From contig BQJG01000025.1 of assembly GCA_021604585.1 (NCBI GenBank), positions 1 to 45,960 of the forward strand: a stretch of 45,960 nt of DNA. Reading direction: 5' to 3'. The DNA is from Hyphococcus sp. Its GTDB lineage: Bacteria > Pseudomonadota > Alphaproteobacteria > Caulobacterales > Parvularculaceae. Position 1 is the first letter of the stretch. The number at the start of each line of letters is the position of its first letter. Shown piece by piece: positions 41,421 to 45,960 of this stretch. A model generated the notes under the pieces. That model searched no databases, had not been told where the DNA came from, and saw only the letters and a list, made by a program, of their open reading frames with translations. The translations under genes and the position numbers were made by a program.

Positions 41421-43025
41421 ATGCCTGTCCTCCAATCGAAGATCGACCCGCGCTCAGAAGGTTTCGCCGCAAACGCAACTGCGATGCGTAAGCTGGTCGA
41501 CCAGCTCCACGCCAATGTCGATCGCGTGGCTGAGGGCGGCGGCGCGCGTTACGCCGAGCGCCACAAATCGCGCGGCAAATTGCTGGCGCGCGAACGCATC
41601 GCGCGGCTTCTCGACCCAGGCGCGCCGTTTCTTGAGATCGGCCAGTTCGCAGCCTGGGAAATGTATTCAGGCGATGTGATCGCTGCAGGCGTCGTCACGG
41701 GCATTGGCCGCATCAACGGCGTTGAGTGCATGATCGTCGCCAATGACCCGACAGTGAAAGGCGGCACCTATCACCCGATGACGGTTAAGAAACATTTGCG
41801 CGCGCAGGAGATTGCGTTCGAAAACCGCCTGCCCTGCATTTATCTTGTTGAATCCGGCGGCGCGTTCTTGCCGATGCAGGATGAAGTCTTTCCGGACAAG
41901 GACGATTTCGGGCGAATTTTTTATAATCAGGCGCAGCTTTCCTCGCGCGGCATCCCGCAGATCGCGATTGTGCACGGGAGCTGCACCGCCGGCGGCGCCT
42001 ATGTGCCGGCCATGTCCGACGAAGCGGTGATCGTCAAGAAACAGGGAACGATTTTCCTCGGCGGCCCGCCGCTGGTGAAAGCCGCCACCGGCGAAATTGT
42101 CAGCGCGGAAGATCTCGGCGGCGGCGACACGCATACGCGCATTTCCGGCGTCGCCGATCATCTCGCCGAAGACGACGATCATGCACTTGGCCTTGCGCGG
42201 AATATTGTCAAACGTCTGAACTGGGTGAAGCTTGGCGAGGCCGTCATGGCCGATCCGGTTCCGCCGCTGTTCGACGCTGAAGAACTTTACGGTGTTGTCG
42301 AAGCCGATGCGCGCAAACCCTATGATGCGCGCGAGATTATTGCGCGGCTGGTGGACGGCTCCGACTTCGACGAATTCAAACCGCTTTACGGCTCGACTTT
42401 GGTCACGGGCTTTGCGCGCCTGCATGGGTTTCCCGTCGGCATTCTCGCCAATAACGGCATCCTGTTTTCCGAAAGCGCCAAGAAAGGCGCGCATTTCATT
42501 GAGCTTTGTTGTCAGCGCAAGATTCCGCTGGTGTTTTTACAGAACATCACCGGCTTCATGGTTGGGCGTTCCGCCGAAGAAGGCGGCATCGCTAAGGACG
42601 GCGCCAAACTGGTCACCGCTGTCGCCACCGCCGCCGTACCGAAGTTTACTGTGGTTGTCGGCGGTTCTTACGGCGCCGGCAATTACGGCATGTGCGGACG
42701 CGCTTACGGCCCGCGCTTCATGTTCATGTGGCCAAATGCGCGCATCTCGGTCATGGGCGGCGAACAAGCTGCAAGCGTCCTCGCCACGGTCAAACGCGAC
42801 GGGCTGCGCGACGGCGAAACATGGGAAGCTGCCGATGAAGAAAAATTCAAGGACGGCATTCGCGAGAATTACGACAAGCAGGGCTCGCCCTATTACTCTT
42901 CCGCGCGGCTCTGGGATGACGGGATCATCGATCCGGCGCAGACGCGCGATGTGTTGGGGCTTTGTCTCTCAGCGTCGATGAACGCGCCGGTCGAAGAAAC
43001 GCGCTTTGGCGTGTTTAGGATGTAG
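41421..43025 (+). CDS. liuB: methylcrotonyl-CoA carboxylase beta (carboxyltransferase) subunit
   Basis: Transfers carboxyl from biotin to 3-methylcrotonyl-CoA in leucine degradation. The 534-residue length fits MccB/LiuB. Diagnostic blocks are RHKSRGKLLARERIARLLD, NDPTVKGGTYHPMTVKKHLRAQEIA in segments, YLVESGGAFLPMQDEVFPD, HGSCTAGGAYVPAMSDE, and the C-terminal GSYGAGNYGMCGRAYGPRF. The KGGTYHPMT and GSCTAGGAYVPAMSDE forms favour methylcrotonyl-CoA over propionyl-CoA carboxylase. It is followed 9 bases later by liuC, and the matching alpha subunit gene lies further downstream. Confidence 0.94.
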   Translation: MPVLQSKIDPRSEGFAANATAMRKLVDQLHANVDRVAEGGGARYAERHKSRGKLLARERIARLLDPGAPFLEIGQFAAWEMYSGDVIAAGVVTGIGRINGVECMIVANDPTVKGGTYHPMTVKKHLRAQEIAFENRLPCIYLVESGGAFLPMQDEVFPDKDDFGRIFYNQAQLSSRGIPQIAIVHGSCTAGGAYVPAMSDEAVIVKKQGTIFLGGPPLVKAATGEIVSAEDLGGGDTHTRISGVADHLAEDDDHALGLARNIVKRLNWVKLGEAVMADPVPPLFDAEELYGVVEADARKPYDAREIIARLVDGSDFDEFKPLYGSTLVTGFARLHGFPVGILANNGILFSESAKKGAHFIELCCQRKIPLVFLQNITGFMVGRSAEEGGIAKDGAKLVTAVATAAVPKFTVVVGGSYGAGNYGMCGRAYGPRFMFMWPNARISVMGGEQAASVLATVKRDGLRDGETWEAADEEKFKDGIRENYDKQGSPYYSSARLWDDGIIDPAQTRDVLGLCLSASMNAPVEETRFGVFRM

Positions 43026-43034
43026 GGGACCAAT

Positions 43035-43829
43035 ATGGCAGAACAAGCTCTCATCACCACCATCGACCAGCGCGGCGTTGCGCGGCTCACCATGAATCGT
43101 CCCGACATTCGCAACGCCTTCAACGAGCAGTTGATCGGCGAAATCTGTGAAGCGATGGGCCGCCTGACCTCGGACGAGAATGTTCGCGCGATTGTTCTGA
43201 CCGGCGCAGGCAATGCCTTCTCGGCCGGCGCGGACCTCAATATGATGAAGCGCGCCTCAGGATATTCAGCAGCAGAGAATAAAGACGATGCGCGCCGGCT
43301 CGCGCATATGCTTGGCTCTATCTATGACTCACCCAAACCAACTGTAGCGCTCGTCAACGGCCCGGCCATGGGCGGCGGGCTTGGCCTGATCGCCGCTTGT
43401 GACATCGCCATCGGCGCCGACACCTCTTTTTTCGCGCTGTCGGAAGTGCGTGTCGGGCTGATCCCGGCCGTCATTTCACCGTTCGTGATTCAAGCGATCA
43501 CCGTGCGCCAGGCGCGGCGTTATTTCTTAAGCGGCGAGCGCTTTGACGCGGCGGAAGCGCGGCGCATCGGCCTTCTGCACAAGATTGTTTCCGCTGATGC
43601 GCTCAACGATGAACTCGAAGCGACGCTCAGCGAGCTCCTGGTGTGCGGGCCGAACTCTCAGTCACTTGCCAAAGAACTGATCCGCAAGGTCGCGTACCGC
43701 CCATTGAATGAAAGCGTGATGGAAGACACCGCAGGCATGATCGCCAAAACCCGCGCCAGCAAGGAAGGCAAAGAGGGCGTTACGGCGTTTCTTGAAAAGC
43801 GCAAGCCGAACTGGCTCAAGGGCGAATGA
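43035..43829 (+). CDS. liuC: enoyl-CoA hydratase, probable methylglutaconyl-CoA hydratase
   Basis: Hydrates 3-methylglutaconyl-CoA to HMG-CoA, the step after the carboxylase. The 264-residue crotonase-fold protein shows the oxyanion-hole blocks AFSAGADLNMMKR and NGPAMGGGLGLIAACDIAIG, followed by FALSEVRVGLIPAVISPFV with the catalytic-region Glu. Position between the two carboxylase subunit genes makes LiuC the best assignment; a generic enoyl-CoA hydratase is the alternative. Its stop overlaps the next start by four bases. Confidence 0.9.
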   Translation: MAEQALITTIDQRGVARLTMNRPDIRNAFNEQLIGEICEAMGRLTSDENVRAIVLTGAGNAFSAGADLNMMKRASGYSAAENKDDARRLAHMLGSIYDSPKPTVALVNGPAMGGGLGLIAACDIAIGADTSFFALSEVRVGLIPAVISPFVIQAITVRQARRYFLSGERFDAAEARRIGLLHKIVSADALNDELEATLSELLVCGPNSQSLAKELIRKVAYRPLNESVMEDTAGMIAKTRASKEGKEGVTAFLEKRKPNWLKGE

Positions 43830-44338
43830 CCGAAACACTCACCATACGGGCGCAAGACGTCAATGATCGCGCCGCTGTCTTGTCTGTATTGCGCGATGCG
43901 TTTCGACGCGATGACGAAGCAAGGCTTGTGGAAGCGCTTTGGCGCGAAGACGCCATGATAATCGAACTGGTCGCCGAACAGGATGGCCGTATTGTCGGCT
44001 ATTGCGCCTTCAGCGAAGTCACCGCAGAGCCTGCACTTGATGGCCTGCTGCTGGGACTGGCGCCGTTGGCTGTCATCAACGTGCAGCAAGGACAAGGTCA
44101 CGGCAAGGCCCTCGCCATGGCGGGATTGGAATTATGCCGTCAGCGCGGTGCAAAGCTTGTCGTCGTATTGGGTGAACCGGAATATTATAGCCGCTTTGGG
44201 TTCACCCCTGCCTCAGATTATATAGTCAGCTGGGCGACAATGGACGTCGGTCGCGTGTTTCAACTGATCGACTTTGGCGGCGTGACCGGCGCGGCGCCCA
44301 TTCGCATACACTACCACCCTGCCTTCTCGGCCGTTTAA
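43826..44338 (+). CDS. GNAT family N-acetyltransferase
   Basis: A 170-residue acetyl-CoA-dependent N-acetyltransferase, YhbS-like. The acetyl-CoA loop lies in NVQQGQGHGKALAMAGLELC and the C-terminal motif is VVVLGEPEYYSRFGFTPASDY. The start overlaps the liuC stop (ATGA at 43826-43829), so it is translated with the leucine pathway genes. The acceptor could be a protein, peptide or small amine; nothing in the sequence decides. Confidence 0.88.
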   Translation: MTETLTIRAQDVNDRAAVLSVLRDAFRRDDEARLVEALWREDAMIIELVAEQDGRIVGYCAFSEVTAEPALDGLLLGLAPLAVINVQQGQGHGKALAMAGLELCRQRGAKLVVVLGEPEYYSRFGFTPASDYIVSWATMDVGRVFQLIDFGGVTGAAPIRIHYHPAFSAV

Positions 44339-44350
44339 ACAGGCATTTGC

Positions 44351-45960
44351 ATGTTCAAGAAAATCCTGATCGCCAATCGTGGAGAGATCGCTGTTCGTGT
44401 TGCACGCACCGCACGACGCATGGGCGTTGCGACAATTGCGGTTTATTCCGACGCGGACCTAAACGCACCGCATGTGCGCGCCTGCGATGAGGCCGTTCAC
44501 ATCGGGCCTTCAGCCGCGGCGGAAAGTTATTTGCGCGCCGACAAGATCATTGACGTCTGCAAGAAAACCGGCGCCGAGGCCGTGCACCCTGGTTACGGCT
44601 TTCTTTCCGAGAATGCGGCATTCGCTGACGCACTGGAAAAAGCCGGAACCACCTTCATCGGCCCAACCGCCAAGACAATTCGCGCCATGGGATCTAAAGC
44701 CGCCGCGAAAGATTTAATGGAAGCGGCGAAAGTGCCGACCACGCCCGGCTATCAAGGCGAGGATCAAGCCGTCGCGACGTTTAAAAAAGAAGCCAAACGC
44801 ATAGGCTATCCAGTCCTGCTCAAAGCCACCGCTGGCGGCGGCGGCAAAGGCATGCGCATGGTCGAAAAGGAAGCGGACTTGGAAGACGCATTAAAGTCCG
44901 CGCAGCGCGAAGCGAAGTCGGCTTTTGGTGATGACCGTTTTCTGATCGAGAAATACGTCACCAAAGCGCGCCATGTGGAAGTGCAAATTTTCGGCGACGG
45001 CAAAGGCGGCGTCGTCCACATGTTTGAGCGTGATTGCTCGGTGCAGCGCCGCCATCAGAAAGTCATCGAAGAAGCACCAGCGCCAAACCTACCCGCCAAG
45101 ACTCGAAGCGCGTTGCTGAAAGCTGGTGTTGATGCAGGCAAAGCGGTCGATTATCGAGGCGCCGGCACGGTTGAGTTTCTGTACGATTCCGGAAACGACG
45201 CCGTCTATTTCATGGAGATGAATACGCGGCTGCAGGTTGAGCACCCTGTCTCGGAAGCCATCACCGGGCTCGATTTTGTCGAATGGCAGTTGCGCATCGC
45301 CGCTGGTGAAGGTTTGCCTTTGAAACAATCGGAGATCTCTGAAAACGGCCACGCCTTCGAGGCGCGGCTCTATGCGGAAAATCCCAACCAGAATTTTGCA
45401 CCTTCAATCGGAACACTGGCAACGCTCAATTTACCCGTAGAGATCGCCCGCATCGATTCCGGCGTTGAAGAGCGCCAAGTGATTACGCCGTTCTACGATC
45501 CGATGATCGCCAAGATCATCACGCATGGCGCCAGCCGCGATGAAGCTTTGGGTTCCATGCGCGCGGCGCTGGCGGCGACACGCGTGGCGGGACTCGAGAC
45601 GAATGCGAGATTCCTGCATTCACTCTCTGCTCAAGATGATTTCATCAATGGCGATGTGTCGACCAAGTTCATCGAGGAGCATGAATCGGAATTATTCGAC
45701 GTATCACAAGCCGGGCCAAAACAATGGGCGGCGTCGGCTTTGTGGCGGCGTGGGCAAACCGCCTCGCAAAGCAATGACCCGTGGAATGTTCTTTCTGGCT
45801 TCCGTCTCAATCGCCCGCGCCACGAAGTGACATGGGTTGAGCACGACGGTCAAGCAGCGCTGCTGCGGCTTTCCAAATCTGCAGACGGCTACAATGCCAC
45901 GCTGGAACCGGACGCTTCCGCCGCCGCACGCCGCGAGGGCCGCGAGCCGGTCGCGCCGGT
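44351..45960 (+). CDS. liuD: methylcrotonyl-CoA carboxylase alpha (biotin carboxylase) subunit, 3' truncated by window
   Basis: Carboxylates its own biotin with ATP and bicarbonate for the LiuB subunit. The frame is open from ATG 44351 to the last base (536 codons), so the C-terminal biotinyl domain lies outside. The biotin carboxylase domain shows MFKKILIANRGEIAVRVART, VHPGYGFLSENAAFA, the ATP loop KATAGGGGKGMRMV, RDCSVQRRHQKVIEEAP, and FMEMNTRLQVEHPVSEAITG. Next to liuB and liuC it is the methylcrotonyl type rather than the propionyl or acetyl type. Confidence 0.93.
   Translation, partial: MFKKILIANRGEIAVRVARTARRMGVATIAVYSDADLNAPHVRACDEAVHIGPSAAAESYLRADKIIDVCKKTGAEAVHPGYGFLSENAAFADALEKAGTTFIGPTAKTIRAMGSKAAAKDLMEAAKVPTTPGYQGEDQAVATFKKEAKRIGYPVLLKATAGGGGKGMRMVEKEADLEDALKSAQREAKSAFGDDRFLIEKYVTKARHVEVQIFGDGKGGVVHMFERDCSVQRRHQKVIEEAPAPNLPAKTRSALLKAGVDAGKAVDYRGAGTVEFLYDSGNDAVYFMEMNTRLQVEHPVSEAITGLDFVEWQLRIAAGEGLPLKQSEISENGHAFEARLYAENPNQNFAPSIGTLATLNLPVEIARIDSGVEERQVITPFYDPMIAKIITHGASRDEALGSMRAALAATRVAGLETNARFLHSLSAQDDFINGDVSTKFIEEHESELFDVSQAGPKQWAASALWRRGQTASQSNDPWNVLSGFRLNRPRHEVTWVEHDGQAALLRLSKSADGYNATLEPDASAAARREGREPVAP

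Overview
This 46 kb window looks like ordinary chromosome from an alphaproteobacterium. GC is in the high 50s percent by eye. Pointers to the class are the two-subunit glycyl-tRNA synthetase upstream of ppdK on one strand, a PodJ-like Sel1 protein with the class-typical N-terminus, a TauE/SafE plus TIGR02186 gene pair, a leucine-degradation (liu) cluster, and two TTAA-N7-TTAA boxes of the CtrA type. A Caulobacterales, Hyphomonadaceae or Parvularcula-like relative would fit, but I cannot name a genus. I see no rRNA, tRNA, CRISPR array, phage or insertion sequence.

Layout. 1-2695 (+): the end of nadB, nadC and a PqqB-like metallo-hydrolase lipoprotein. 2708-7245 (-): a DUF2490 outer-membrane-type protein, a SleB-type cell wall hydrolase with a CtrA-like box upstream, and ppdK. 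7511-9471 (+): a large unrecognised membrane protein and a small secreted EF-hand protein. 9515-19266 (-): a long block with glyS (carrying an in-frame palindromic repeat element and a separate AT-richer insert), a hotdog thioesterase, a DUF6438 lipoprotein, mtgA, a DUF1761 protein, a GFA enzyme, glyQ, an amino acid permease, a dimethylargininase and a GST; one small DUF1328 gene lies among them on the + strand. 19390-21703 (-): a secreted TPR-like protein and a secreted arginine-rich tandem-repeat protein. 21932-23478 (+): a cytosine-5 DNA methyltransferase translationally coupled to a Vsr mismatch endonuclease. 23475-28478 (-): a DUF885 lipoprotein, a GT4 glycosyltransferase and a DmdC-type acyl-CoA dehydrogenase. 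28786-40515 (+): the PodJ-like protein, a tightly packed run (TauE/SafE, TIGR02186, DUF3429-like, BASS symporter, D-aminoacylase), a GC-poor orphan membrane gene, an iron-dependent alcohol dehydrogenase, a thioesterase and two small membrane proteins. 40512-41348 (-): a TauD-type dioxygenase. 41421-45960 (+): liuB, liuC, a GNAT acetyltransferase, and liuD cut by the window edge.

Working together. nadB and nadC make NAD from aspartate. glyQ and glyS encode one enzyme although about 3.4 kb separates them. liuB and liuD are the two subunits of methylcrotonyl-CoA carboxylase, and liuC performs the next step of leucine breakdown. The permease and dimethylargininase may take up and hydrolyse methylated arginine. 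The methyltransferase and Vsr form a methylate-and-repair pair with no visible restriction endonuclease. MtgA, the SleB hydrolase and the PodJ-like protein all act at the cell envelope or pole, and the CtrA-like boxes suggest that the last two are cell-cycle controlled.

The most unusual signals are the two insertions inside the essential glyS gene, the nine-copy arginine-rich secreted protein, the two CtrA-like boxes, and the GC-poor orphan at 36680-37630. I found no clearly new multi-gene system.
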